In this document: piece by piece, positions 48,036-57,991 of the stretch
Layout: each line of letters opens with the position of its first letter
Numbering within the stretch: position 1 is the first letter of the stretch
DNA from: Hydromonas duriensis
Lineage (GTDB): Bacteria; Pseudomonadota; Gammaproteobacteria; Burkholderiales; Burkholderiaceae
Assembly (NCBI RefSeq): GCF_004363775.1
Contig: NZ_SNZE01000011.1
Span: 569 to 64,568 of the forward strand
Length of the DNA: 64,000 nt
Direction of reading: 5' to 3'
Made by a program: the position numbers and the translations under genes
Notes under the pieces: model-generated
The model's database searches: none
Seen by the model: the letters and a program-made list of their open reading frames with translations, nothing else
What the model was told of the DNA's origin: nothing

Positions 48036-49577
48036 ATGACTCAACCGAATCAACAGCCCGCTTGGGCGGCCTTAAAAGAGCATCGTGCTGCGACAGCAAG
48101 CGAGACCTTATCGAGTTTGCTCACCGCCGACAGCAGCCGTCCAAAACGTTATACTGCCAGCGCAGCAGGCATCCACCTTGATTTTTCAAGACACTTGATT
48201 AATGACCAAACCATGAGCATGTTTGAGCAACTGCTTGAACAGCAGGACATGAAAGGCTGGCAGGCAAAAATGTTTGGTGGCGAAGCCATCAATACGTCCG
48301 AAGGTCGCGCGGTGTTGCACGTAGCCTTGCGCGGCTCATATAAAGGCACTGACACAGGCATTCCTGCCGAAGTGGCTGAAACACAACAGAAATTTTTTGC
48401 GTTTGCACAAGCGGTACGCAACGGCACAATTAAAAGTCATAGCGGCGAGGCGTTCACGGATGTCATTAACTTAGGCATTGGTGGCTCTGATTTGGGGCCG
48501 CGTCTGATTTGTCACGCACTGGCGGATAAAGTCGCCAGTCCTCGGGTTCACTTTGTTGCCAACTTAGATCCCACAGAAATGCACAACGTGCTGATGGGAC
48601 TTAATCCCGCCACCACCTTATTTATATTGTCATCCAAGAGCTATTCCACAATGGAAACCCAAGCCAATGCCGAAGCCGCCGTTGCTTGGCTGACAACGCA
48701 TTTCAAAAACAGCGACATCGCTGCCATCAAAGCCGCACATTTTTGCGCCGTTTCAAACAACATTAAAGCCATCAGCAGCTGGGGCATCGCACTGGAACGT
48801 TGTTTCACTTTACCCGAGTGGGTCGGCGGGCGTTTTTCATTGTGGTCCGCCGTCGGTTTATCAATTGCCATTGCCATCGGCGAAGCGAAATTCCGCGAGA
48901 TGCTGCAAGGTGCGCATGAGATGGATGAGCACTTTCTTAATGCGCCTTTAAATAAAAATTTACCCGCTTTGCTCGCTATTTTAGGTGTTTGGTACACCAA
49001 CTTTCACGGCGCACAAACTCATGGTGTGATTAGTTACTCAGAACGTTTACGCTATCTCCCTGACTATTTGCAACAATTAGAAATGGAATCAAATGGCAAA
49101 TGTGTCGATAAAGAAGGCAAGCCCGTGACTTACGCCACCTCGCCTGCTTTATTTGGTGGCTTAGGAACAACCACGCAACATAGTTTTTTCCAGATGTTGC
49201 ACCAAGGCACGCAACTCGTGCCGCTCGACATCATTAGCGTATCCGCGCAAGACAACATCGTTGCGCACGAAGGCGACAGCCGTGCCGCTGATTTGCTGCT
49301 GTTTGCACAAGCACAATCCGATGCGCTCGCTTATGGCGTTGATGCCTTACCCGTCAGCCTGCGTGAACAATGGCAAGCCAAACCTAGCTACAGTCACTTC
49401 CCCGCCAGTCGCCCTAACAGCCGCATTCACCTCGATGCGCTCACCCCACACACACTCGGTGCGCTCATAGCCATGTATGAGCACAAAACTTTTTTACAAG
49501 GTGTGATATGGCACATCAATAGCTTCGACCAATGGGGTGTGGAACTGGGCAAAGTCATGTTTGGTTCTATGAAATAA
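48036..49577 (+). CDS. pgi: Glucose-6-phosphate isomerase
   Basis: 513 aa from ATG 48036, with GAGGG upstream. Interconverts glucose 6-phosphate and fructose 6-phosphate. Seen: the IGIGGSDLGP sugar-phosphate loop (about residue 140), LSSKSYSTMET, WVGGRFSLWSAVGLS (PGI signature 1) and the C-terminal signature QWGVELGKVMF with the catalytic lysine. Usual length for the ~550-aa group, slightly short. It lies next to the phosphohexomutase gene on the other strand, both acting on hexose phosphates. Confidence 0.96.
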   Translation: MTQPNQQPAWAALKEHRAATASETLSSLLTADSSRPKRYTASAAGIHLDFSRHLINDQTMSMFEQLLEQQDMKGWQAKMFGGEAINTSEGRAVLHVALRGSYKGTDTGIPAEVAETQQKFFAFAQAVRNGTIKSHSGEAFTDVINLGIGGSDLGPRLICHALADKVASPRVHFVANLDPTEMHNVLMGLNPATTLFILSSKSYSTMETQANAEAAVAWLTTHFKNSDIAAIKAAHFCAVSNNIKAISSWGIALERCFTLPEWVGGRFSLWSAVGLSIAIAIGEAKFREMLQGAHEMDEHFLNAPLNKNLPALLAILGVWYTNFHGAQTHGVISYSERLRYLPDYLQQLEMESNGKCVDKEGKPVTYATSPALFGGLGTTTQHSFFQMLHQGTQLVPLDIISVSAQDNIVAHEGDSRAADLLLFAQAQSDALAYGVDALPVSLREQWQAKPSYSHFPASRPNSRIHLDALTPHTLGALIAMYEHKTFLQGVIWHINSFDQWGVELGKVMFGSMK

Positions 49578-49690
49578 GCCTAAAAAATTAGGAACGTACA
49601 TTTTTTTGGACTTCAATGAACTTCTCAGTGATTTTTTTCATGAGTGGGCTTGTCAAACCCAAAAAAAACGTTCATAATGCTGTTCTCGTT

Positions 49691-49775
49691 GCCGGGGTGG
49701 TGGAATTGGTAGACGCGCCGGACTCAAAATCCGGTTCCGAAAGGAGTGGGGGTTCGATTCCCCCCCCCGGCACCA
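49691..49775 (+). tRNA. tRNA-Leu (anticodon CAA)
   Basis: 85 nt with encoded CCA. Acceptor GCCGGGG pairs with CCCCGGC, discriminator A. The anticodon stem CCGGA/TCCGG closes a loop CTCAAAA, giving anticodon CAA for UUG. A long variable arm (TTCCGAAAGGAG region) is typical of class II leucine tRNA, and the T arm carries GGTTCGATTC. A hairpin terminator follows 8 nt downstream. Confidence 0.96.
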
Positions 49776-49782
49776 ACGAATA

Positions 49783-49820
49783 AAAAGGGCTGTACTGATT
49801 TTCGGTACAGCCCTTTTGCT
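49783..49820 (+). terminator. Terminator of tRNA-Leu
   Basis: A perfect 13-bp stem (AAAAGGGCTGTAC and GTACAGCCCTTTT, 49783-49795 and 49805-49817) with a 9-nt loop, ending in T residues. Confidence 0.9.
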
Positions 49821-49935
49821 TTGTGTTCACTTTTGTAGCCCAAAACAAGCCTAAATTACAGTAAAATGACGTTTTACCGCATTTATCAAGAATGAATGCG
49901 AGTGCTTCTAACACACGACCAACAGGATTTTTCTC

Positions 49936-50718
49936 ATGCATCCCATGCTCAATACCGCCGTTTCGGCTGCCCGCGCTGCTGCGCAGATTATCACCCGCGC
50001 GAGCATGAACCTCGAACAAGTCAAAGTCAGCCCAAAAGGCACGCAAGATTTGGTGACCGAGATTGACCATGCCGCTGAGGATATTATCAAAAATATCTTG
50101 TTGGAAGCCTATCCTAAACATGCTTTTTTAGGTGAAGAATCAGGCCTGACAGGGCATGTCAATTCGAATCACAAATGGATAGTTGACCCAATCGACGGTA
50201 CGAACAACTTTATTCATGGGTATCCACACTATGCGGTGTGCATCGCTTTGGAAATTGATGGAAAAGTTGAGCACGGCGTTATTTACAACCCCTGTACAAA
50301 CGATTTGTTTACGACCAGCCGTGGTTCGGGGGCGTTTTTGAACAACCGCCGCATTCGTGTGTCGTCGCGCATTCGCTTGACGGATGCGCTACTTTCAAGC
50401 GCGCTGCCCTCGAAAGAACTGAAAAACAATCCAAGCTTAATCGATTTACAAACCCGTTTGCGTTTTAACGCTTCAGGTTTGCGTTATTCTGGCTCATCGG
50501 CACTGGACTTGGCCTATGTGGCCGCAGGTTATATTGATGGCTTCATCGGTGTGGGTTTGTCGTCTTGGGATATTGCTGCAGGTGCTTTAATGGTGAAAGA
50601 GGCGGGCGGTTTAACCACAGATTTGACAGGTGAAAGTGATTTCATGAGTGGCTCGATTGTGGCGGCGACGCCCAAAATTTTGCCGCACTTGCTGCGTGAA
50701 ATTTCGCCTGCACTCTAA
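49936..50718 (+). CDS. suhB: Inositol monophosphatase family protein SuhB
   Basis: 260 aa. The metal-binding motifs are GEESG (about residue 68), DPIDGTNNFIHG (about 85-96) and WDIAAGALMVKEAGG (about 212-226), all present and in order. SuhB hydrolyses inositol 1-phosphate and also joins the rRNA antitermination complex. The N-terminus MHPMLNTAVSAARAA is standard for SuhB. It is 15 bp upstream of mutS, with which it may form an operon. Confidence 0.95.
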   Translation: MHPMLNTAVSAARAAAQIITRASMNLEQVKVSPKGTQDLVTEIDHAAEDIIKNILLEAYPKHAFLGEESGLTGHVNSNHKWIVDPIDGTNNFIHGYPHYAVCIALEIDGKVEHGVIYNPCTNDLFTTSRGSGAFLNNRRIRVSSRIRLTDALLSSALPSKELKNNPSLIDLQTRLRFNASGLRYSGSSALDLAYVAAGYIDGFIGVGLSSWDIAAGALMVKEAGGLTTDLTGESDFMSGSIVAATPKILPHLLREISPAL

Positions 50719-50733
50719 TTGAGCAACAACGGT

Positions 50734-53319
50734 ATGACCGCGACCGTTAAACACTCTCCGATGATTACCCAATTTTTGGGAATTAAGGCAGATTTCCCGG
50801 ATACATTGCTGTTTTATCGCATGGGCGATTTTTACGAATTGTTCTTTGATGATGCGATTAAAGCTGCTCAATTATTGGGGATTACACTCACAACTCGCGG
50901 CACGTCAAATGGCGAGCCCATTAAAATGGCGGGCGTGCCTTATCATTCAGCCGAGCAGTATTTAGTTAAGCTCCTGAGCTTAGGTGAATCCGTTGCCATC
51001 TGCGAACAGGTCGGCGACCCCGCCACCAGTAAAGGCCCTGTCGAGCGCAAAGTTGTGCGCATCTTAACGCCAGGTACGGTGACGGATGCTGCTTTGCTTA
51101 AAGACAAATCCGATGCCTATTTGATGGCGGCGCATACCCGTGGCACGGGTGCGAATGCTCAATTGGGTTTGGCGTGGCTAAACATGGCGAATGGTGAGTT
51201 TTGTGTCACCGAAGCACCTGCACGCGAATGGAGCAGTTGGGTGGAGCAAATCCGCCCATCTGAAATTGTATTGTCTGACCGCATCATCTCTGACATGGCG
51301 AGTCCTGCGTTCGAGTGCGTGTTCACGCCTTTACCTGATAAATTTTTCCATAGTGACAAGGGCGAAGCCGCACTGCTCGCGCAACTCTCAGTCAAACATT
51401 TAGCCAATCTAGATGCCGAACATTTAACGGCTGGCTTGGCCGCAATTCAAGCGCTTTTGCATTACGCGCAACACACACAAGGCCAAGCCTTACGTCATGT
51501 ACAGACGTTAACAGTCGTTCGGAGTGAGCACTATCTGACGCTCGATGCTGCAACGCGGCGTAATTTGGAAATCACAGAAACCCTGCGCGGACAAGAGTCC
51601 CCCACTTTATTTTCTCTGCTGGATGGTTGCGCCAGCAGCATGGGTTCGCGTTTGTTGAAACGCTGGCTGCACCACCCTTTGCGACACGCGCCGACCGTAT
51701 TGGCTCGTCAAACTGCGATAGAGGTACTGCTCAATGAGCGGACACAACCCGCACTGCGCACACATTTAAGCGGATTGTGTGACATGGAGCGCATCGGTGC
51801 GCGCGTGGCATTAAATTCGGTCAGACCGAAAGAATTGGCCGCCCTACGCGACAGTTTATTAAGTTTAGATGCGGTGCGTGCGGTGTTGCCTGTAGGGCAT
51901 GCCGAACTACTGGACATGTTGGCAAATGCTGTTCGCAGTCCGAGCGGGTTACTTGAATTACTGCAACAAGCGATAACGGCTGAACCTGCTACCTTTGTGC
52001 GCGAAGGTGGGGTGATAGCGGACGGTTTTGACACTCAATTGGACGAGTATCGAGGTCTGCAAAGCAATAGCGGTGCATTTCTAATCGATTTAGAAAGTCG
52101 TGAGCGTGCGCGCACAGGCATCGCGGGTCTAAAAGTTGAATACAACCGCGTACACGGATTTTATATTGAGTTGACCCATGTGCAGGCAAAAGATGCTGCC
52201 TTGCCCGTTGATTATCAGCGACGTCAAACCCTCAAAAACGCAGAACGCTTCATCACGCCCGAACTCAAAGCATTTGAGGACAAAGCGTTGTCGGCGCAGT
52301 CTTTGGCTTTGGCACGCGAGAAGCTTTTGTATGAACAGCTATTGATTGAGCTCCAGCCATTTGTGGGCGAATTGCAAACCTTGGCGCGCGTGTTGGCACA
52401 GCTGGATGTGCTCAGTACATTGGCCGAGCGCGCCCGCGCTTTAAATTGGCGCAAGCCACAATTGGTGGAGTCGAGCTGCATTCATATTCAACGTGGGCGA
52501 CATCCCGTGGTCGAACAACAGGTCACACCTTTTATCGCCAATGATTGCCATTTGTCCAGCGATGAGCGGCTGTGGGTCATCACGGGTCCGAATATGGGCG
52601 GTAAATCAACATTTATGCGACAAGTCGCGCTCATCACTTTGCTTGCTTATGTGGGCAGCTTTGTGCCCGCTGAACATGCAACTTTAGGCCCGATTGACCG
52701 TATCTTTACTCGCATCGGCGCGGCAGACGACCTTGCGGGCGGGCGCTCGACATTCATGGTCGAGATGACCGAAGCGGCGCAAATTTTGCAACACGCCACC
52801 TCGAATAGCTTGGTGTTGATGGATGAAATTGGACGGGGCACATCAACCTTTGATGGTTTGGCTTTGGCAATGGCGATTGCTCAATCATTGTTGAATAATC
52901 AACTCAGCTTAACCTTGTTTGCCACGCATTATTTTGAATTGACTCAACTCGCCCACAGCGCACCGCATGTTAAAAATGTGCATTTGTCCGCCGTAGAAGA
53001 ACGAGAGTCCATTGTGTTTTTACACAAAGTTCAAGAGGGGCCCGCCAGTAAAAGTTATGGGCTGCAAGTGGCGCATCTCGCGGGCGTACCGCGCGTAGTC
53101 GTCAATGCTGCACGCAAGCATTTGGCTGAGCTCGAAGCGCAGCACGCCAGTCATACGCAATTTGATTTATTTAGCGGCACCACGGTAGTGGAAGATGCGC
53201 CAGAATCGTTGGCTCTCGTCGCGCATCCATTGTTAGATGAGATTGAGCGATTGAACCCTGACGAAATGTCACCCCGTCAGGCATTAGACGCGCTGTATGC
53301 ATTGAAAAAATTATTATAA
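50734..53319 (+). CDS. mutS: DNA mismatch repair protein MutS
   Basis: 861 aa from ATG 50734. The codon directly after the suhB stop is an in-frame TTG (50719), and the next ATG is 50761; none has a clear ribosome-binding site, so the exact start is unsettled. The mismatch-recognition motif [11 protein letters not shown] (Phe-x-Glu) is near residue 35. The ATPase carries [13 protein letters not shown] (Walker A, about 616-628), [11 protein letters not shown] and the Walker [20 protein letters not shown] follows, with the helix-turn-helix end ending in ALYALKKLL. Complete length for MutS. Confidence 0.97.
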   Translation: MTATVKHSPMITQFLGIKADFPDTLLFYRMGDFYELFFDDAIKAAQLLGITLTTRGTSNGEPIKMAGVPYHSAEQYLVKLLSLGESVAICEQVGDPATSKGPVERKVVRILTPGTVTDAALLKDKSDAYLMAAHTRGTGANAQLGLAWLNMANGEFCVTEAPAREWSSWVEQIRPSEIVLSDRIISDMASPAFECVFTPLPDKFFHSDKGEAALLAQLSVKHLANLDAEHLTAGLAAIQALLHYAQHTQGQALRHVQTLTVVRSEHYLTLDAATRRNLEITETLRGQESPTLFSLLDGCASSMGSRLLKRWLHHPLRHAPTVLARQTAIEVLLNERTQPALRTHLSGLCDMERIGARVALNSVRPKELAALRDSLLSLDAVRAVLPVGHAELLDMLANAVRSPSGLLELLQQAITAEPATFVREGGVIADGFDTQLDEYRGLQSNSGAFLIDLESRERARTGIAGLKVEYNRVHGFYIELTHVQAKDAALPVDYQRRQTLKNAERFITPELKAFEDKALSAQSLALAREKLLYEQLLIELQPFVGELQTLARVLAQLDVLSTLAERARALNWRKPQLVESSCIHIQRGRHPVVEQQVTPFIANDCHLSSDERLWVITGPNMGGKSTFMRQVALITLLAYVGSFVPAEHATLGPIDRIFTRIGAADDLAGGRSTFMVEMTEAAQILQHATSNSLVLMDEIGRGTSTFDGLALAMAIAQSLLNNQLSLTLFATHYFELTQLAHSAPHVKNVHLSAVEERESIVFLHKVQEGPASKSYGLQVAHLAGVPRVVVNAARKHLAELEAQHASHTQFDLFSGTTVVEDAPESLALVAHPLLDEIERLNPDEMSPRQALDALYALKKLL

Positions 53320-53340
53320 GGCGGCTCGAATAGGCATGCC

Positions 53341-54210
53341 TTAGCTCAGCAGCCGCTTAATGCGACCGCGCAAACGATGCCAGCGATACGCCCATCGGCT
53401 TGAGTCAGGCTCAGGCAACACAAGGGCTTGGGTTTGCACAACGTGCCCACGTTGGATGAAAAAGCGATCAAAGGTGCTGATGGTCATGCCCCATTTATTT
53501 AAAAATTGCTGGCGACCATTGTTTTTTTGTACCTTGCCTGTGCTTTTTGACATGAAATGATGCACCTTTGACGCGCCGACACCGATAAACACGCGACAAC
53601 CTGCGTGCCACATTTTGATGGCGAAATCATTGTCACTCGCCATGCCTGGCGACAACTCACTGCTGTAACCACCTACTTTAATCCACCAGTCTTTGTGTAC
53701 CAAGGTGGGGGGCCATGTTGAGCCATACCAATCCTCTTTGTGCAAATGCGTCGCATTGTTCGCAATGTCGCTTTTTAACTGTGCCTCATTGAACGTATGC
53801 GCGTCTTGCCCATAATCAAATCTAACCACACATGGGTTTCGTGTCAGTTTCGGCTCAATCATCGTTCCCGATAGCATCCAAGCCGTACCAACTGATGGTG
53901 GCAGCTGCTGCATATAATCGACCAAAGCAGTATCCCAATCGGGGCAGCAGTACATGTCGTCGTTCAGATACAAAATATAGTCAAATTTAGCCAGTGCTGC
54001 GCTTTGATTCACGGCCCAGCAAATGCCGATGTTCTCTTGTGAGTGCGTGTAGTCTAAGCCTTGCTGCTTGACCCACTCTAAAGTGCCGTCGCTGCCGTCA
54101 TTCACGTGCACAATGATTTGGTGCTCAAAAGCAGAATTTTCGCGGATGCTGCGCACGCACAATTGCAGCAGTGATAAGTTATTCCAAGTGGGTAAAACGA
54201 TTGAAAACAT
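53341..54210 (-). CDS. Family 2 glycosyltransferase (single-transfer type)
   Basis: 289 aa. AGGAG lies upstream of the ATG. GT-A fold: IVLPTWNNLSLLQLCVRSI, VNDGSDGTLEW, then DYILYLNDDMY (DxD-like metal site) and GGYSSELSPGMASDNDFAI (catalytic acid region). No transmembrane helices, so a soluble or peripheral enzyme, probably for an LPS or O-glycan sugar. Residues about 235-289 form a basic tail. It sits apart from the waa genes, which lie 2.6 kb further on; substrate unknown. Confidence 0.82.
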   Translation of the reverse strand: MFSIVLPTWNNLSLLQLCVRSIRENSAFEHQIIVHVNDGSDGTLEWVKQQGLDYTHSQENIGICWAVNQSAALAKFDYILYLNDDMYCCPDWDTALVDYMQQLPPSVGTAWMLSGTMIEPKLTRNPCVVRFDYGQDAHTFNEAQLKSDIANNATHLHKEDWYGSTWPPTLVHKDWWIKVGGYSSELSPGMASDNDFAIKMWHAGCRVFIGVGASKVHHFMSKSTGKVQKNNGRQQFLNKWGMTISTFDRFFIQRGHVVQTQALVLPEPDSSRWAYRWHRLRGRIKRLLS

Positions 54211-54224
54211 GGCTCTCCTTCTTA

Positions 54225-55163
54225 TTATTGATGTTTAGCGCATTTTTTTGCTAGTTCTGCAAATTCTGCCTTTAAAAAATCAATCAAATGTTTAATGCGT
54301 GCAGGTGGGTTTCGTGCGGTGGTTAATGCATGTATTGGAATGGCTGGGCTGTGCCAATCGGGCAAAACAGGGACAAACACATCGTTGAGAATTTCTTTGT
54401 GTACCAATAATTCTGGAATCATCGCTACGCCCGCATTGGCAGCGCATAAAGAAATAATTACGCCCATATCGTTGGCTTGTAAATTGCCTTCGATGCGTAA
54501 ATCAATTAACTCTTGTTCGCGTTGCAACATCAACTGTTGGCGTTGAGTATTTGTGCGCAATACGAGAAAGTTGCATTGTTTTAAGTCGTTGGGATGCCGC
54601 ATCGGAGGCAAGCCCGCTAAATAACTCGGCGTGGCATATAATTTACTGGGCATTTGCAACAACGGCCATGCGTATAAATTTGAATCACTCAAATCGCCCA
54701 TACGAATCGCCACATCAATTTGCTCTTTCACTAAATCCACTCGGTTCGAACTGAGGTGAAGCTCAATGCGAATGTTCGGATGTTTTTGTACAAATTGCGT
54801 CAATGGCTGGGCTAAATTTAAACGGGCAAAATCAGCCGTTGTGGCAATACGGATAACGCCTTGGATGCTGCTCGCGGCATCGGTCACCTCATTCACAGAT
54901 GCTTGGACGGCATCCATTGCAGGCACAAGCTGCTGATAAAAAGCCTCGCCTGCGGGTGTCAGGCTAACATGGCGCGTATTGCGTTTAAACAACGGAACAT
55001 TTAAACCTTTTTCAAGCGATGCGATTCGACGCGACAAGGTCGCAACGGGCAAATCCAAACGCTCAGCCGCGCGGCTAAAACCTCCCGCATCGGCCACTGC
55101 AATAAAGAGCTGGAGATTATCTAGAGAAACTTGTTTGCTGGGGTGGGAAATGCCTTGTGCCAT
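54225..55163 (-). CDS. LysR-family transcriptional regulator
   Basis: 312 aa. N-terminal winged helix (about 12-70) with NLQLFIAVADAGGFSRAAERLDLPVATLSRRIASLEKGL, the classic LysR helix-turn-helix. The substrate-binding half (about 95-300) follows and includes the RIATTADFARLNL start of the periplasmic-binding-like domain. It is divergent from the pirin-like gene 55290-56009, separated by a short gap with a palindrome, so it probably controls that gene and itself. The inducer is unknown. Confidence 0.9.
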   Translation of the reverse strand: MAQGISHPSKQVSLDNLQLFIAVADAGGFSRAAERLDLPVATLSRRIASLEKGLNVPLFKRNTRHVSLTPAGEAFYQQLVPAMDAVQASVNEVTDAASSIQGVIRIATTADFARLNLAQPLTQFVQKHPNIRIELHLSSNRVDLVKEQIDVAIRMGDLSDSNLYAWPLLQMPSKLYATPSYLAGLPPMRHPNDLKQCNFLVLRTNTQRQQLMLQREQELIDLRIEGNLQANDMGVIISLCAANAGVAMIPELLVHKEILNDVFVPVLPDWHSPAIPIHALTTARNPPARIKHLIDFLKAEFAELAKKCAKHQ

Positions 55164-55184
55164 GACGTGATAGTCTTAAGATTG

Positions 55185-55198
55185 TTTCAAAAATGAAA
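55185..55198. promoter_or_regulatory. Palindrome between LysR and pirin genes
   Basis: TTTCA-AAAA-TGAAA, a 14-bp inverted repeat containing the T-N11-A pattern bound by LysR-type regulators. It is 21 bp upstream of the LysR start and about 90 bp upstream of the pirin start. Candidate operator only. Confidence 0.4.
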
Positions 55199-55289
55199 AA
55201 GTTATTTGGCATTCTACCGATTTATTACAAGCCGTGCAGGGCGTATACTTTTCATTGTTGCTATTTTAAATTTTTTAGGGGAACAGACC

Positions 55290-56009
55290 ATGTTAGAAAC
55301 ACATTTATCCGATCAACGCGGTACAGCCGACCACGGCTGGCTTAAAGCCAAACACAGTTTTTCTTTTGCCAATTATTACAATCCTCGCCACATGGGGTTT
55401 GGCCCCTTGCGCGTCATCAATGACGACCGCATTGCTCCATCAATGGGGTTTGGTACGCACGGGCACGAGAACATGGAAATCATCACTTATGTCATGTCAG
55501 GTGAGCTTTCACATCGAGACAGCATGGGCAATCAAGAAAAAATCCCTGCGGGTGAAGTTCAAAAAATGAGTGCAGGCCGTGGTGTGCGCCATTCTGAATT
55601 TAATTCATCGGACAGCAGTGAGGTTCATCTGTTACAAATTTGGATTGAACCGAATGTACAGGGCATCGCGCCAGAATATGAACAGTTCACATTGGATGAT
55701 TTACCCCTAACAGAAGGTTGGCGCGTGATAGCCGCGCCCAATGGCAAATGGCATGATGCCAAGGGTGCGATGCGTTTATATCAAGACGCCGCCTTGCTCT
55801 GCGCCCGCGCAACTGAGGCATCAAGTGAGTTGCAATACGTACTCGATGGGCAACGCGCGGCCTACATCCACGTTGCGACAGGTTCGGCAAGCGTAAACGG
55901 CATGACACTGCACGCGGGAGATGCCGTTAAGGTGTGGGACGAGTCGCTTATCAAAGTTGAGCTCCATGCCGATGCCCAAGTGTTGTTGTTTGATTTGCCT
56001 CGCCATTAA
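55290..56009 (+). CDS. Pirin family protein (YhhW-like)
   Basis: 239 aa from ATG 55290, with AGGGG upstream; the frame from 55206 is not needed. A bicupin. The N-terminal domain has the pirin signature FGPLRVINDDRIAP, and the metal ligands are the histidines of GFGTHGHENMEIITYV, HRDSMGN and VRHSEFN. The C-terminal cupin is less conserved. Relatives include E. coli YhhW, a quercetin 2,3-dioxygenase in vitro; the natural role is unknown. Divergent from a LysR regulator. Confidence 0.88.
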   Translation: MLETHLSDQRGTADHGWLKAKHSFSFANYYNPRHMGFGPLRVINDDRIAPSMGFGTHGHENMEIITYVMSGELSHRDSMGNQEKIPAGEVQKMSAGRGVRHSEFNSSDSSEVHLLQIWIEPNVQGIAPEYEQFTLDDLPLTEGWRVIAAPNGKWHDAKGAMRLYQDAALLCARATEASSELQYVLDGQRAAYIHVATGSASVNGMTLHAGDAVKVWDESLIKVELHADAQVLLFDLPRH

Positions 56010-56056
56010 AACGCAGCTGTGTCGTCATAACGCGCACGTATTTCTACAATCGTTTT

Positions 56057-56079
56057 CCCACGTGTCGACGTGGGTTTTT
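56057..56079 (+). terminator. Terminator after the pirin gene
   Basis: Stem CCCACGT/ACGTGGG with a GTCG loop, followed by five Ts. Confidence 0.8.
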
Positions 56080-56160
56080 CTTACTCAAGTCCATACAAAT
56101 CACTCATCGAATGGCGATATAATATAGACCTTATTTCAACAACTCTGAACGGATGAGACC

Positions 56161-56778
56161 ATGAGCGCAGACACGTTTTTTGCAGACATTAAAGCCCAAC
56201 ACGTTATGGCATATCACGATGCGGCCCTCAATAAAGCTGACTTCACGTCCGCCCCGCCTCAATTCAATCAAGGTGTTTGGGCGTGGATTGAAGCCAATCA
56301 TTTTAATAACGCGTCTTTATGGGCCGAGGAAGATTTGGCACGTCGCACCACGGTGTCATCTGATGAAATCGCTCAAAATAAACGTCGCATTGATGGCTTT
56401 AATCAAGCACGCAATGATGCGACCGAACGCGTGGATGAAGAGATTTTAGTGCGCATGCCCGATTTGGGTGACAAACGTGCAACCGCGCGACTGAACAGCG
56501 AAACAGCGGGTGCGATGGTTGACCGCATGTCAATCATGAGTCTAAAAATCAAAGCCATGCGCGCACAAACTGTGCGCACAGATGTGGATGCCGAGCACAT
56601 TGCCAAATGCACCAGCAAACTCAATACGCTGATTGAACAACGCCAAGATTTGGGCGGCTGCTTGGACACCTTAATCGCCGACATGCGAGATGGTCGTGCG
56701 TATTACAAAATTTACCGTCAATTCAAGATGTATAACGATGCCACTTTGAATCCCGAGCTGGTCAAAGAATCAAAATAA
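56161..56778 (+). CDS. DUF4254 domain protein
   Basis: 205 aa. The DUF4254 pattern is visible: a helical N-terminus, NHFNNASLWAEEDLARR, NKRRIDGFNQARNDATERVDEEIL, then ANRLNSETAGAMVDRMSIM-like helices. No signal peptide. Function unknown, but in many bacteria such genes are next to LPS heptosyltransferases, as here (35 bp before waaC). Probably cotranscribed with waaC and waaA. Confidence 0.8.
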   Translation: MSADTFFADIKAQHVMAYHDAALNKADFTSAPPQFNQGVWAWIEANHFNNASLWAEEDLARRTTVSSDEIAQNKRRIDGFNQARNDATERVDEEILVRMPDLGDKRATARLNSETAGAMVDRMSIMSLKIKAMRAQTVRTDVDAEHIAKCTSKLNTLIEQRQDLGGCLDTLIADMRDGRAYYKIYRQFKMYNDATLNPELVKESK

Positions 56779-56812
56779 ATCATCGACATCAACAATTGAG
56801 CGACCGCTTTAG

Positions 56813-57991
56813 ATGCGCACTTTAAAAATTTTATTGGTTAAAACCAGCTCCATGGGCGACTTGGTTCACGCCCTGCCTGCTGTGACGGACATCGTCCGCG
56901 CCTACCCGAATGCGCAAATTGATTGGCTGGCAGAACGTCCTTTTGATGCCATTGCGCGTTTGCATCCCGCCGTGCACAAGGTCATTCCGATTGCATGGCG
57001 CAAGTGGCGCAAAACACTGTGGCGCAGCGACACCCGTCAATCCATCCATGATTTTTGGCTCAACTTGCGCAGCGAGCATTATGATGTGGTCATTGACTTG
57101 CAAGGTCTGGTTAAAAGTGCCGTCATGTCGCGCATGGCGAAACTTAGTCACCACACATCGGATGACTTCGGTACACCCAATTTGCATTTGGGCTACAGTG
57201 GCTATGATGGCAAAAGCATTCGTGAACCGATGGCCGCGCGAGCGTATCATCACCGATTCAATGTCTCTCGCCAAGATTCTGCCGTCTCGCGCAACCGACA
57301 ACTGGCGGCCGCCGTTCTCGGTTATCCTCTAAATGACGCCATTGATTTTGGCCTGCACACATTAGCCATGCCAAGAGATTGGACTTTTTTAGGCGCACAC
57401 CACGTCACGCCTGCACCACCGTGGGTCGCCATAATTCATGGCGCCAGTCGTGACGAGAAACTATGGGACGAAGCGAACTGGCTTGAACTCATTAAACACG
57501 TGGCGACACAAGGACAACGCTGTCTGTTGCTTTGGGGAAGCCAAGCTGAGCGCATGCGCAGTGAAAGGCTCTATGAGGCAGCGGTACAAGCACATATCGC
57601 AACTGAGTTGTTGCCCATCGTACCCCCGTTTTTAACCATCTTGCAAGTTGCGCAATGTTTAGCCGCCAGCCAGTCTGTGGTCGGGCTGGACAGTGGCTTT
57701 ACGCACTTAGCCGCGGCCTTGGCTCGTCCAACCGTGGGCATTTACGCAGATTTTGACCCCCAACTCGCCGCATTGATGGGCGTGAATTATTGCATAGGCT
57801 TGGGCGGTGTGGGTACACCTCCCACTGCAGAAATAGTCATCAAACAGCTCATGTGCGCACAACATTTTGACCAAGAGTATCGACATCTCTGGGCCGATGG
57901 GCAAATACAACGCATCACGCGCTCAAGTGCCTCTCGACCAGACGCTGTGTTGCATCACATGCAATTAAAAGATAACGAGGATAACGTATGA
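56813..57991 (+). CDS. waaC: LPS heptosyltransferase I
   Basis: 392 aa. Family 9 glycosyltransferase that adds the first heptose to Kdo. It begins with the conserved TSSMGDLVHALPAVTDI. Later VIDLQGLVKSAVMS, AIIHGASRDEKLW and VVGLDSGFTHLAAALARPTVGIY (ADP-heptose site) follow in order. The C-terminus extends ~60 residues past the usual end. The stop overlaps the waaA start by 4 bp (ATGA), so the two inner-core enzymes are translationally coupled. Confidence 0.92.
   Translation: MRTLKILLVKTSSMGDLVHALPAVTDIVRAYPNAQIDWLAERPFDAIARLHPAVHKVIPIAWRKWRKTLWRSDTRQSIHDFWLNLRSEHYDVVIDLQGLVKSAVMSRMAKLSHHTSDDFGTPNLHLGYSGYDGKSIREPMAARAYHHRFNVSRQDSAVSRNRQLAAAVLGYPLNDAIDFGLHTLAMPRDWTFLGAHHVTPAPPWVAIIHGASRDEKLWDEANWLELIKHVATQGQRCLLLWGSQAERMRSERLYEAAVQAHIATELLPIVPPFLTILQVAQCLAASQSVVGLDSGFTHLAAALARPTVGIYADFDPQLAALMGVNYCIGLGGVGTPPTAEIVIKQLMCAQHFDQEYRHLWADGQIQRITRSSASRPDAVLHHMQLKDNEDNV

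Noticed and set aside
49691-49820. tRNA-Leu as an integration site of a mobile element
   Set aside because: No integrase, no repeat of the tRNA 3' end and only core genes on both sides.
49672-50121. Antisense open frame across tRNA-Leu and suhB
   Set aside because: It reads through a tRNA gene, its terminator and the suhB N-terminus, and encodes no recognisable protein.
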